The notes: generated by a model from the sequence alone, not told the origin. Positions 16,985-25,753 are shown, numbered from the stretch's first letter. The stretch is DNA of 64,000 nucleotides from Marinobacter xestospongiae (GCF_023156385.1 NZ_JAKZAK010000014.1:1-64000), one strand, 5' to 3'. Made by a program: numbers and translations.

Positions 16985-18318
16985 GAAGCGCTTTCCTGAA
17001 CCTCGGCATCGGCGGCCACAACCTGGTTGCGGCCGCTGTGTTTGGCCTGGTAGAGGCGTTTGTCCGCCAGGCTCAGCAGCCGGTCAAACAGCTCTCCCCC
17101 GGCTGGCAGTGACACCCCGGGCTGCCAGGTGGCGCAGCCGATGCTGACAGACACCTGGCCCAGGGGGGAACCCTCGTGGGGCAACTGGGCATCCAGCAAC
17201 GACTGCCGCAGCCGCTCGGCCAGCTCCCGGGCGCTGGCGGCGTCCTGCCCCGGCAACAGCATGGCAAATTCCTCACCGCCCAGCCGGACAGCCAGGTCGC
17301 CGGCACGGCGACAATAATCCTTCATGATGGCCGCCAGCTGAACCAGGCACTCATCACCGTGGGCATGGCCATAGCGGTCGTTGTAGGCCTTGAAGTAATC
17401 CACGTCGATCATGATCAGCGAAATCGGCAGGCCGCTGCGACGGGCCCGTCGCTCCTCGATGCCCTTGGCCTCATCGAAGTAGCGCCGGTTGGCCAGGCCA
17501 GTGAGGTGGTCGGTGCGGGACAGCAGGAACAGCTCCCGGCGATTGTCTTCCAGCTCCCGGGTGCGCTCCTCGACCCGCTGTTCCAGCTGGTCCCGTTCCC
17601 GGGCCAGTTCCGCCGTCACCTTGTCACGCTCCGAACTGTAGCGGGCAATGGCCTCCCGCAGCGTCTCGAAGCCCTCCAGCACCAGATCGATTTCGTCCCG
17701 CCACTGCCGTTCCGGCCGCCGGATCACCAACGGCGGGTTGTCCCGATCCGGCGACAGCTGCTGGCTGTATTCGGCAATCTGCCGCAACGGCCGGTTCAGC
17801 CGGAACACCATGACCCGATAGACCACCGCGCACACCACCAGGATGAAGGCCACAAACTTGGCGGTCGCCACCACCACAGACATCAGGATGTTGTGCTGCA
17901 ATTGCTGACGGTCGTAGCTCAGGGCCAGCTCCCCCAGGGTCGCGCCCTCGGTCCGGGGGTGGGGAATCGGCACCACCAGATCCGGCACCATCGCCACCAC
18001 GTCCTCGCCGGCCGACACGGTTTGCCCGGTCAGGGTGGACAGTTCCACGGTACGGATCTCCGGATGGCAGGCAATCATATCAATCTGCCGCGCCAGCACC
18101 TTCGGCTCAATATCCCAGATCGCCACGGTCAGCAGCGGCACATGGCTGTTGGTCACCGTGGTCACCAGCTGATGCACCCTCGCCACCTCGGTGCGATACT
18201 GCAGCCAGGTCTGGGTTGCCGCCACCAGCAGGACGGAGATCGCCGCAATGGTACTCACCCGACGCAGGATGTCCCGGGTGATGGAGCGGAACGGCCGCAC
18301 TGCAGGCAACAGGCTCAT
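16969..18318 (-). CDS. membrane diguanylate cyclase (HAMP-GGDEF)
   Basis: The 449-residue protein has a TM helix at about 22-38, a periplasmic sensor of ~105 residues, a second TM at about 144-168, a HAMP-like linker, a coiled coil (228-265) and a GGDEF domain with the active motif GGEEF (347-351). The inhibitory site RAGD (338-341) lies exactly 5 residues upstream, so product inhibition is likely. It makes c-di-GMP from GTP. Its start overlaps the stop of the periplasmic binding protein gene (ATGA), so the binding protein probably reports a ligand to this periplasmic sensor. Confidence 0.93.
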   Translation of the reverse strand: MSLLPAVRPFRSITRDILRRVSTIAAISVLLVAATQTWLQYRTEVARVHQLVTTVTNSHVPLLTVAIWDIEPKVLARQIDMIACHPEIRTVELSTLTGQTVSAGEDVVAMVPDLVVPIPHPRTEGATLGELALSYDRQQLQHNILMSVVVATAKFVAFILVVCAVVYRVMVFRLNRPLRQIAEYSQQLSPDRDNPPLVIRRPERQWRDEIDLVLEGFETLREAIARYSSERDKVTAELARERDQLEQRVEERTRELEDNRRELFLLSRTDHLTGLANRRYFDEAKGIEERRARRSGLPISLIMIDVDYFKAYNDRYGHAHGDECLVQLAAIMKDYCRRAGDLAVRLGGEEFAMLLPGQDAASARELAERLRQSLLDAQLPHEGSPLGQVSVSIGCATWQPGVSLPAGGELFDRLLSLADKRLYQAKHSGRNQVVAADAEVQESASQPGS

Positions 18319-19409
18319 GGTTCAAGCAGCTCTTTGAAGTCGAAAGAATAACCATCCCGCTGCGGGTTCAGGTGGCGACTGTAACGGGTGAAGTCGATGT
18401 CCGGCACCGGCTCGCCAAAACGGTCCAGATAACGCCGGGCCAGCTCCGGGGTGAACAGCGTGAACATCGGCCGTTGCATTTCCACCCCCTCGGTGTCGGC
18501 AAAATCCACACCGTGGTGGTAATCGTATAGCAACACCAGCGACCAGCCTCCCGCCATGAAGTGACCACCGGCCAAGGCTGTCAGCTCACCCCGGATACGC
18601 CGGTGCATGGCCTCGTCCGAAGTATTGATGGCTGAGAACAGCACATCCACGCCCGGAGTCCGGCCCTGCTCCCGCAGCGCTTCCATCGCGCCAAAGGCGA
18701 TCAGGTCATTGCCGGCCCACAGCAGTGTGGCCTGCGGGTAGCGCTCGAACAGCAGGGAGGCCTTGAGTTTGCCCAGATCCCGGCGCCAGTCGGCGTGGAC
18801 GATCTGGTCCAGCACCAGGTCGGAATTGGCCGCCACCACCGCCTGCATTGCCCGGTTGCGGCGAATGGAACTGTCGGTGGAGCGATCACCGGAAATCGCC
18901 AGCATGTGGATCTTGCCATCCTTGCCGTAGAGGCCCCGGCGCCGGGCTTCCTCCAGCAACGCTTCGGCGGTCAGCCGGCCGGCGGTTTCCGCCACCGGAA
19001 TCAGCGATCCCAGCAGCTCCCTGAAATGCTCCCGGGGGGCGCCATGGCGGGCCCGTTCTTCCGGGCGCAGGCCGTTGTAGGCCAGGAACACCGGCACACC
19101 GGCCGACTCGGCAATCCGCATCTGCTCGGCGAACGAGCCTTTCTCCACCGATAGCAGCAGATAATCCGGACGCCGTTCTTCGGGACGGCCCGCCACTTCC
19201 CGGGTCAATTCAATCTGTCGCAGCGGATCACGGCCGGCGTACACCACCTCAAGCTCGACCCCCAGACTCCGGGCAGCCGCACGCATACCGTTGGCGGCGT
19301 CGTTCCAATAGGGCTCCAGGCGGGTACCAGGATTAATGAAGGTGACCGAAAATGCCCAGGCGCTGAGAGGCAGCCACAGCAGCAGGGCGGTCAATAGAAT
19401 TCGAAACAC
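18315..19409 (-). CDS. periplasmic sugar-binding-type protein (LsrB/RbsB-like)
   Basis: The 364-residue protein begins with a signal peptide (MFRILLTALLLWLPLSAWA) followed directly by a type-I periplasmic binding fold: FINPGTRLEPYWNDAANGMRAAARSLG at the N-terminus, DYLLLS, LAISGDRSTDSS near the hinge and LLWAGNDLIAFGAMEALRE. No ABC permease or ATPase genes are adjacent. The only partner is the overlapping diguanylate cyclase gene, so it is better read as a ligand sensor feeding c-di-GMP signalling than as a transport component. The ligand is unknown. Confidence 0.88.
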   Translation of the reverse strand: MFRILLTALLLWLPLSAWAFSVTFINPGTRLEPYWNDAANGMRAAARSLGVELEVVYAGRDPLRQIELTREVAGRPEERRPDYLLLSVEKGSFAEQMRIAESAGVPVFLAYNGLRPEERARHGAPREHFRELLGSLIPVAETAGRLTAEALLEEARRRGLYGKDGKIHMLAISGDRSTDSSIRRNRAMQAVVAANSDLVLDQIVHADWRRDLGKLKASLLFERYPQATLLWAGNDLIAFGAMEALREQGRTPGVDVLFSAINTSDEAMHRRIRGELTALAGGHFMAGGWSLVLLYDYHHGVDFADTEGVEMQRPMFTLFTPELARRYLDRFGEPVPDIDFTRYSRHLNPQRDGYSFDFKELLEP

Positions 19410-19537
19410 GTTTCACCTTGAACAGGTTGGAGGGCCAACTAAGCCGGCCACATTCTAACCAATCCGGAGTTTCCGAACCATGTAAAACCGGCCATGGGTC
19501 GTTATACTTCCGTGCCAATTGACTCGGCAAGGCTGTT

Positions 19538-20743
19538 ATGAGCGTACCCACATCCCTACCCCGGAACCGTCACGTCGATGTAATCATTATAGGCGCTGGC
19601 GCCGCAGGTTTGATGTGCGCCGCCACGGCCGGATACCGGGGCCGACGGGTACTGGTGCTGGACCACGCCAACAAGGCGGGCAAGAAGATCCTGATGTCCG
19701 GTGGTGGGCGCTGCAACTTCACCAACCTCAACAGTACCCCGGCCAACTTCCTGTCAGACAATCCCCACTACTGCATCTCCGCGCTCAAGCGCTATACCCC
19801 GCAGCACTTTCTGGAGCTGGTGGAGCGTCACGGCGTCGAGCATGTGGAGAAGGCCGCCGGTCAACTGTTCTGCCAGGACAGCAGCAAGGACATCGTCAAC
19901 CTGCTGTTGACGGAATGTGACTGGGCCGGCGCCGACATCCGGCTGAACACGGCGATCCAGAGCATCGAAGCGGTGGCCGACGGCTACCAGCTCACCACCA
20001 GCGCCGGCGCCTTTCGCTGCGACTACCTGGTGGTGGCCTGCGGCGGGCTGTCGATTCCCACCCTCGGCGCCAGCGGCTTCGGCTACGACATCGCCCGTCA
20101 GTTCGGCCTGGAGGTGCTGCCCACCCGCGCCGGGCTGGTGCCCTTCACCCTGCAGCCAGACCTCAAAGAACAGCTGGCCCCGCTGTCCGGCGTCAGCTGC
20201 CCGGTGGAAGTCAGCTGCAATGGCATGAGCTTCCGCGAGCCCATGCTGGTCACCCACCGCGGCCTGAGCGGGCCGGCGATGCTGCAGATCTCCAGCTTCT
20301 GGCAACCAGGCGACGCCCTGGCCATCGACCTGCTGCCCGGCGAAGCCGTCCAGCAAACACTGCTTGGCCTGCGCAAACAGCAGCCCCAGAGCACCCTGGC
20401 CAAATACCTTAACCAACACCTGCCCAAACGCTTTGCCCAGGCCTTCAACGACCTGAATCACTGGCAGGGACCGTTACAGGCCTACAAGAACAGCGACCTG
20501 GAAGACGTCGCCAACACCCTCCAGCGCTGGCCCATCAAACCCGCCGGCACCGAAGGCTACCGCACCGCCGAAGTCACTCTCGGCGGTGTCGACACCCGCC
20601 AGCTTTCTTCCAAGACCATGGCCGCAAACGACCACCCCAACCTCTATTTCATCGGCGAAGTGGTGGATGTGACCGGTCATCTCGGCGGGCATAACTTCCA
20701 GTGGGCCTGGGCGTCCGGGGTGGCGGCGGGGAATGAGGTTTGA
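19538..20743 (+). CDS. BaiN/YhiN (HI0933) family FAD-dependent oxidoreductase
   Basis: The 401-residue flavoprotein has the dinucleotide motif VIIIGAGAAGLMCA (15-28), the family signature KKILMSGGGRCNFTN near 48-62, the ACGGLSIPTLGASGFGY stretch near 166-182 and the C-terminal FAD motif LYFIGEVVDVTGHLGGHNFQWAWASG. This architecture is shared by the HI0933/YhiN group, which includes the bile-acid-associated BaiN; the reaction in marine bacteria is not known. Full family length. Transcribed away from the binding-protein/cyclase pair and followed at once by a solo mobile-element end. Confidence 0.9.
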   Translation: MSVPTSLPRNRHVDVIIIGAGAAGLMCAATAGYRGRRVLVLDHANKAGKKILMSGGGRCNFTNLNSTPANFLSDNPHYCISALKRYTPQHFLELVERHGVEHVEKAAGQLFCQDSSKDIVNLLLTECDWAGADIRLNTAIQSIEAVADGYQLTTSAGAFRCDYLVVACGGLSIPTLGASGFGYDIARQFGLEVLPTRAGLVPFTLQPDLKEQLAPLSGVSCPVEVSCNGMSFREPMLVTHRGLSGPAMLQISSFWQPGDALAIDLLPGEAVQQTLLGLRKQQPQSTLAKYLNQHLPKRFAQAFNDLNHWQGPLQAYKNSDLEDVANTLQRWPIKPAGTEGYRTAEVTLGGVDTRQLSSKTMAANDHPNLYFIGEVVDVTGHLGGHNFQWAWASGVAAGNEV

Positions 20744-20748
20744 ATCTT

Positions 20749-20795
20749 GGGAGCCTCTGATTAACTCTGGATCACCTCTTTGAGATTAATCAGAC
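20749..20795. repeat. solo end of the 650-808 element family, forming an imperfect hairpin
   Basis: GGGAGCCTCTGATTAACTC (20749-20767) matches the terminal repeat at 650-668 with two differences. A second arm, TGAGATTAATCAGA (20781-20794), makes an imperfect inverted repeat with it across 20753-20795. There is no internal sequence, so this is a solo or collapsed copy. It starts 6 bases after the flavoprotein stop and includes the stop codon of the higA-like gene. Confidence 0.55.
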
Positions 20796-21158
20796 ATGAG
20801 CTTGTGGCGGCTTGATTAACGACTCGGCCGGAATGCCCAAGCCCTCGTGCAGCTTCCAGATCATTTTCAAGGTTAGCGAGCGCTTGTGATTCAATATCTC
20901 GTACACACGGTTGCTTTTGCCGATCATCGGTTCCAGATCTTTGACGGTCAGGCCCTTGCGCTCCATTTCAAACTTGATGGCCTCAACCGGGTCAGGCAAA
21001 TCCATCGGGAAATGCTTGGCCTCATACGCCTCAATCAGGGTCACCATGACGTCCAGCATTTCACCTTCTGGCGTATCGGGCGCGGCCATCATCAGGCTCT
21101 CAACGGCTTTTAATGCCGCACGATAGTCGGCATCGGTCTTAATCGGCATAATGTCCAT
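20790..21158 (-). CDS. HigA-family antitoxin / HTH regulator, orphan
   Basis: This 122-residue protein of the COG5499 HigA type reads MDIMPIKTDADYRAALKAVE at the start, LEAYEAKHFP-like sequence in the middle (IEAYEAKHFPMDLPDP) and a C-terminal HTH (LTVKDLEPMIGKSNRVYEILNHKRSLTL). GGAGG lies 8 bases before ATG 21158; the longer frame from 21293 is only the overlap with the ccdA remnant. HigA normally follows a higB toxin gene, but here the preceding gene is a broken ccdA, so it is an orphan. The last residues lie in the solo element end, so the C-terminus may be altered. Confidence 0.85.
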   Translation of the reverse strand: MDIMPIKTDADYRAALKAVESLMMAAPDTPEGEMLDVMVTLIEAYEAKHFPMDLPDPVEAIKFEMERKGLTVKDLEPMIGKSNRVYEILNHKRSLTLKMIWKLHEGLGIPAESLIKPPQAHV

Positions 21159-21297
21159 CGCGAATCCTCCGACAACTTGCCCGTTCCAGGGTCGCAGAAA
21201 GGTTAAAGTTGAGGGCCTGGGCTTTTTGCAGAAGATCACTGTTAATGGAGAGGTTCGCCGCTTTCTTGGGAGCGGCTGCGTTGCACCGCTCATCCAT
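21139..21297 (-). pseudogene. truncated CcdA-type antitoxin
   Basis: From ATG 21297 (GGAGG 6 bases upstream) a 52-codon frame reads MDERCNAAAPKKAANLSINS, DLLQKAQALNFNLSATLERA, then SCRRIRDGHYAD and stop. The first 40 residues match the ribbon-helix-helix DNA-binding half of CcdA (family pattern APKKATNLSINSDLLxxAxxLxINLSATLE). The CcdB-binding C-terminus is missing, and the frame instead reads 20 bases into the higA-like gene. No ccdB toxin gene is nearby. The fragment could still bind DNA, but it should not neutralise toxin. Confidence 0.75.
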
Positions 21298-21548
21298 CGG
21301 AGCCTCCGGTCAGCGACTTGAAAGACCGCTTCAGTTTATGCGCGGGCTTATGCGCACACAAGAACAGCAAAGACTTGTATGAAGCGGTCATCGAGTGGAT
21401 GGATGCCGTGGCTATCGGGGGCCTGTTCTTCTGTCGCCGGTAAATCCGCATCACATCACGCCCCCTGAACAGCTCAGCTAAACACGCCCTTAAGACCCGG
21501 CTCGCTATACTGAGACCTTCGCCAAACGGAGAAGGAGCGAACCAAGCC

Positions 21549-22157
21549 GTGGACATTCACATTCAGCAGGGCTGGTCGCCGGAGCAGGCTGACCTTGTCG
21601 CCGGTCTTTATGACGAGGCCTTTGGCGCCAAGTTTGAGCGCGCGATTCCCGACAAAGCGAAGCGCCTGGTGCTGCTTGCCAGGAGCTTTGAGCCGGACTT
21701 TTCCTTCGTCGCGCTCCAGGGCGACCGGATTGTTGGGCTGGCGGGGTTTCAGGAGTCGGCCGGTTCACTGACGGGCGGACTGGGCGCCAGCCAGTTGATT
21801 GACACACTGGGCGTGATACGGGGGCTGTGGGCCTGCTGCGTCTTCGCGTTGTTCGAGCGTCAGCCGGAGCCGGGTGAGCTGGTCATGGACGGGATTGCCG
21901 TCGACCGCAGCGTCAGAGGCCAGGGTATCGGCTCCGGTTTACTGGATCGGATCATTGGCTATGCCGCTGACAACAGCTTCCGTTCGGTGCGGCTGGATGT
22001 CATCGACAGCAACCCCAGGGCGAGGAAGCTGTACGAGTCGAAAGGGTTTGTGGCCACGAGAAACGAGCGTTTCCCGTATCTGGCGTGGCTGATCGGCTTC
22101 TCCGGTGCCACAACCATGGTGCTGGATGTTCAGGCGCCCAGCTCGCGGAACATCTGA
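21549..22157 (+). CDS. GNAT-family N-acetyltransferase
   Basis: The 202-residue protein carries the acetyl-CoA-binding motif A as VDRSVRGQGIGSGLLDRII (about 118-136) and the GNAT C-terminal pattern SNPRARKLYESKGFVATR. The start is GTG 21549 with GAAGGAG 11 bases upstream; a TATACT-like -10 lies at 21506-21511. The substrate is not predictable. The first 30 residues (SPEQADLVAGLYDEAFGAKF) resemble GNATs that act on small molecules or unknown peptides. It stands alone between the antitoxin remnants and the convergent PEP-CTERM gene. Confidence 0.88.
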   Translation: MDIHIQQGWSPEQADLVAGLYDEAFGAKFERAIPDKAKRLVLLARSFEPDFSFVALQGDRIVGLAGFQESAGSLTGGLGASQLIDTLGVIRGLWACCVFALFERQPEPGELVMDGIAVDRSVRGQGIGSGLLDRIIGYAADNSFRSVRLDVIDSNPRARKLYESKGFVATRNERFPYLAWLIGFSGATTMVLDVQAPSSRNI

Positions 22158-22168
22158 ACCAGGTGCCG

Positions 22169-22199
22169 ATTGGCTCCGGAGAGTTGCTCCGGGGCCAAT
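22169..22199. terminator. stem-loop between convergent genes
   Basis: ATTGGCTCCGGAG (22169-22181) pairs with CTCCGGGGCCAAT (22187-22199) as a 13-bp stem with one G-U pair and a 5-base loop. It lies between the stops of the GNAT and PEP-CTERM genes. There is no U tract, so a classical Rho-independent terminator is not proven, but the position suits a bidirectional stop. Confidence 0.45.
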
Positions 22200-22212
22200 C
22201 GATGCTCACGCT

Positions 22213-22962
22213 TCAGGCAGCAATGGCCTGGCGGCGACGACGGAGCGCACCCAGACCGAACAGTCCCAGCCCAAGCAGGGCAACAGCGGAAGGCTCGGCG
22301 ACGGCGTATTCTTCATAGTCGTAGGTGACGGTTACCGAACCCTGCCACCAGTTTTTCTTGTTGTAGGCATACACCCAGGTATCGTGATCCGAGGTATCAG
22401 CTTCGGCCTTCAATACGTTCTTGATGTCGAAGGTCAGCACGGTATCCAGGAAGTCGGCCAACGACAGGCTGGACAGATCCAGCAGGCCATCGAAGGAGCC
22501 GGTCTTCTGGTTGCTGTCTGAGCAGCTGGCGCCCCACCACCCCTTACCACTGCAGGACGCGGATTCCTGCGTCATTGACGCGGATACCGGCGCATTGGGG
22601 TTGATCATATCGATGTAGAAGTAGCTCTCAGCCTTGGCATAGCCATTGGTGTAGTCGTGGGACAACCAGGAATTGTGGTTGTCCTGGGCCGCGACCTTGG
22701 ACTTTAACGACCAGTCGCTTTCGAACTCGATCGAAACCCCGGTCAGCATGCCCATGGAGCTGTCGAAACCATTCAGGGCCAGACCCTGATTGCGAGTCCG
22801 AACCTCCATCGGATCGTTATTGATACCTTCCTTGTCATAAAATTCCAGGCTTCCGAACCCAAAACTGGATGTGTCCGAGATGGACAGGGCGCTGGCAGCG
22901 CCAGAAAAGGACATCAATGCAATGGCGGCTGCCATTCCGGTAAGAGCTTGGGACTTCTTCAT
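22213..22962 (-). CDS. PEP-CTERM-type secreted protein
   Basis: The 249-residue exported protein has a signal peptide (KKSQALTGMAAAIALMSFSG, cut near ASA), a Ser/Asp/Asn-rich middle and a C-terminal sorting signal: AEPSAVALLGLGLFGLGALR followed by RRR. This is the PEP-CTERM pattern (here EPSA instead of PEPA, then a hydrophobic helix and Arg cluster), normally recognised by an EpsH/XrtA-type exosortase. No exosortase gene is in the window. Two Cys pairs lie near residues 140-152. The start at ATG 22962 is chosen over a GTG two codons earlier. It may be part of a secreted matrix; the function is unknown. Confidence 0.85.
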   Translation of the reverse strand: MKKSQALTGMAAAIALMSFSGAASALSISDTSSFGFGSLEFYDKEGINNDPMEVRTRNQGLALNGFDSSMGMLTGVSIEFESDWSLKSKVAAQDNHNSWLSHDYTNGYAKAESYFYIDMINPNAPVSASMTQESASCSGKGWWGASCSDSNQKTGSFDGLLDLSSLSLADFLDTVLTFDIKNVLKAEADTSDHDTWVYAYNKKNWWQGSVTVTYDYEEYAVAEPSAVALLGLGLFGLGALRRRRQAIAA

Positions 22963-23183
22963 GACCACGACCTCTGCGTGTGTGGGTTCGCTTCGAGCTA
23001 AGCAATCCCTTTACCGATCTCCCAAAATACCCTAACTTTCATCATATTATCGTGACCTTTCTGAATCGCTTCCGGCACGACATGTAAAGCATCCCGACAG
23101 GGCGCCTCTGGGCGTAAAAATACCTGACAACTCCAGCAGTGTTTGGGGCGCCAGGCCCCGTCCCAGGCGCAACAGGACCAACC

Positions 23184-24464
23184 ATGGACGATGTAACCCA
23201 GCAGTTTCTGAGCAACAACCAGACCACCGTCGATCTCACCATCGCCCTGCTGCTGGGCGCCCTGATCGGTCTCCAGCGCGGCTGGAAGGCGCGGGACCGC
23301 AAGTCCGGCGAGCGCATTGCAGGCATCCGTACCTATGCCCTGATTGGCCTGCTGGGTGGTATCGCGGCGTTGCTGGCAAAGGAACTGACGGTGTGGGCCT
23401 GGCCGGCCATCCTGTTGAGTATGGTGGCGGTCACCCTGGTGCCTTACCGTCGACGCCTGGAAGAAACCCGCAACTTCAGCATCACCGGCATCGTCGGCCT
23501 GATACTGACATTCTGCTTCGGCTCGGTGGCGGTCGCCATTGATCCGGTGCCGGCGGCAACAGCAGCGGTGGCCACGGCGATCCTGCTCGACAACAAGACC
23601 GAGATCCACGCGCTGATCCGCAAACTGCGGGCACGGGAGCTGGACGCCGGACTCAAGCTGCTGCTGATCACCGTGGTGATGCTGCCGCTGCTGCCCAACC
23701 AGCCGATGGGACCGGGCGATCTGCTGAATCCCTACGAGATCTGGTGGATGGTGGTGCTGATCGCCTCGGTATCGTTCGTCGGCTATTTCGCCATCCGCAT
23801 GGCGGGCGCGGCCAAGGGCATCCTGTTCACCAGCCTATTCGCCGGCCTGAGCTCCTCCACGGCCCTGACCCTGCATTTTGCCCGCCAGTCCCGCCAGGCC
23901 CCGGAGCTGAGCCCGCAGTTCGCCTCCGGCATTCTGATTGCCTGTGGCACCATGTTTCCCCGCATCCTGATCTACTGCCTGCTGATCAACCGGGAACTGT
24001 TGCCGGCACTGGTGACACCGGTGATCGCCATGACCCTGTCGCTCTACCTGCCAGCGCTGGTAATCTGGCACATGAACCGTGGCTCGCTGGCGGTGGAACA
24101 GCCCCGTCTCAGCCAGAACCCGCTGGACCTGAAGACCGCACTGGCCTTTGGTGTATTGCTGACGCTGATCCTGCTGGTGGGGGAAGCCCTCAAGGGCTGG
24201 TTTGGCAATACCGGGATCTATTTCCTGGCCGCCACCTCGGCGGTGGCGGACGTGGACGCCATCACTCTGTCCCTGACCCGTATGTCCCAGGGGTCCATCA
24301 CCCTGGAAACCGCAGTCCTGGGCATCATCATCGCATCCGCCGTCAACAACCTGGTCAAGACCGGCCTGGCTGGCGGCATCGGCACCCGTGCCCTGGGGCT
24401 GCGGGTGGCGGTGCCGATGCTGCTGTCCATGGTCGCCGGTCTGGCCGCCATCTGGCTGGGGTGA
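23184..24464 (+). CDS. MgtC/DUF4010-family membrane protein (COG3174-like)
   Basis: The 426-residue inner-membrane protein has about 12 hydrophobic segments. The N-terminal part (ALLLGALIGLQRGWKAR, then GIRTYALIGLLGG) is the MgtC/SapB-like domain; the remainder is DUF4010-like with a Gly/Ser-rich helix GLSSSTALTLHFARQ and ATSAVADVDAITLSL near the end. Start ATG 23184 is taken because AGGA precedes it and the membrane domain starts soon after; the frame is open back to 23139. No transport substrate is established for the family. Confidence 0.85.
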   Translation: MDDVTQQFLSNNQTTVDLTIALLLGALIGLQRGWKARDRKSGERIAGIRTYALIGLLGGIAALLAKELTVWAWPAILLSMVAVTLVPYRRRLEETRNFSITGIVGLILTFCFGSVAVAIDPVPAATAAVATAILLDNKTEIHALIRKLRARELDAGLKLLLITVVMLPLLPNQPMGPGDLLNPYEIWWMVVLIASVSFVGYFAIRMAGAAKGILFTSLFAGLSSSTALTLHFARQSRQAPELSPQFASGILIACGTMFPRILIYCLLINRELLPALVTPVIAMTLSLYLPALVIWHMNRGSLAVEQPRLSQNPLDLKTALAFGVLLTLILLVGEALKGWFGNTGIYFLAATSAVADVDAITLSLTRMSQGSITLETAVLGIIIASAVNNLVKTGLAGGIGTRALGLRVAVPMLLSMVAGLAAIWLG

Positions 24465-24488
24465 AGGATCGCGCCGTACCCCACCGGC

Positions 24489-25673
24489 TCAGGGCTGGCA
24501 ATCGCCAGTCATCCGGTTGATCCAGGCGGCCACCAGGGCAACACCTTCACCGTGGCTGAGGGCGCGGCCAATCTCCGGCATGCGGTCCCCGGGCTCGGTG
24601 GACACCATGCGGGCGTGGAGAATGGATTGCTCCGCGTCCCCGGGCACCACATCCCAACTCCGGCTGCCACCACCGTAGGCTACGGGGCGTTTGCATAACC
24701 CATGCTTGCTGGGCTCCGCCGCCAGGCTGCGCCAGTATTCCAGATGCAGGCCGGTGTTGCTGGCGCCACCTTCCGGGCGATGGCAGTGGGCACAGTTGAT
24801 GTCCAGGTAGCCCTTGGCGAGCGCCTCCAGCTGCTGGTCGGATTGCTGCGCCAGGCCCTGTTCATCGCCGTCCCGATAGGTCGGCACCGCCGCCACAGTC
24901 GCCAGGTCTGTCGGTAGCCCGGAGAGCACGCCCTGTTGCTGCCAATAAGTCAACTGGTTGACCTCTCCATCGCCGTAATCCAGCGGTCCATTGAGGTTGC
25001 GCGCCTTGGGGCCGATGGGGGTGATGCGACTGGTGTCACCGGCACTGAATTGGTGGCACTGTTTGCACTGGTTCTTGTCCGGTACCTGATAGTCGAAACT
25101 CATCTGCTGGCCATTGTGCACCAGTGTCGAAGGCACCGACGCCCCGGCAACCTGCAGGGTGGCATCGCCGCCCTCGGCGTCCCAAACGTACGGCAGCGCC
25201 ACCCAGCCATTGGGGCGATGGATCAGCAACCGGGTCTCGATCAGGGTTTCATTGGCCAGCCCGCGAAACGCGGTGTCCGCCGGCAGCGCGAAGGTCTTGC
25301 TGATGACTGTGCCCACCGGGAACTCAAAAGCCTCCAGAGGCTGATAGTCCGCGTGCGTGCCCTCGGGCACGAAGACAAATCGGTACTTGCTGGCGTAGTC
25401 GGTGAACAGCGGCGTGTTCAGCTCAAAAGGCAGGCCACCACCGTTGGCGCCGGTAGTGGGGTCAGAGGCGTCGGCAAACAGGCGGTAGCTGCTCAGATAC
25501 TGGCAGTCCGCGGTCTGTAGCGCCTCCTGGTTGATGGCGCCGGCGGACTCGCCGCAAACGCCGGCTTCCTTGGGGCCAGGCTCGGGATCAGCGCTGCTGC
25601 CCCCGCCGCCCCCGCAGGCCGTCAGCAACAACAGGATGCCCAGGCCCAGGCTGGTCTGAAAACGATGTGTCAT
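24489..25673 (-). CDS. diheme c-type lipoprotein of the SO2930/HNE_0200 family
   Basis: The 394-residue lipoprotein has a lipobox LLTAC followed by GGGGG. Two heme-binding motifs, CKQCH (about 202-206) and CAHCH (about 292-296), mark it as a diheme c-type protein of the TIGR03806 (HNE_0200) family. The middle region (ELNTPLFTDYASKYRFVFVP) is characteristic of that family, which is known to sit next to a beta-helix protein, as here (80 bases after it). GGGAGG precedes ATG 25673. Role: periplasmic or surface electron transfer is likely; the donor and acceptor are unknown. Confidence 0.88.
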   Translation of the reverse strand: MTHRFQTSLGLGILLLLTACGGGGGSSADPEPGPKEAGVCGESAGAINQEALQTADCQYLSSYRLFADASDPTTGANGGGLPFELNTPLFTDYASKYRFVFVPEGTHADYQPLEAFEFPVGTVISKTFALPADTAFRGLANETLIETRLLIHRPNGWVALPYVWDAEGGDATLQVAGASVPSTLVHNGQQMSFDYQVPDKNQCKQCHQFSAGDTSRITPIGPKARNLNGPLDYGDGEVNQLTYWQQQGVLSGLPTDLATVAAVPTYRDGDEQGLAQQSDQQLEALAKGYLDINCAHCHRPEGGASNTGLHLEYWRSLAAEPSKHGLCKRPVAYGGGSRSWDVVPGDAEQSILHARMVSTEPGDRMPEIGRALSHGEGVALVAAWINRMTGDCQP

Positions 25674-25753
25674 GGTACCTCCCACTCAGGACTCCGCCAG
25701 CAGCACGGCTGACGAAGTCCTGATCCACAGTTAACGTCAAAGGCTGGTCGCGG

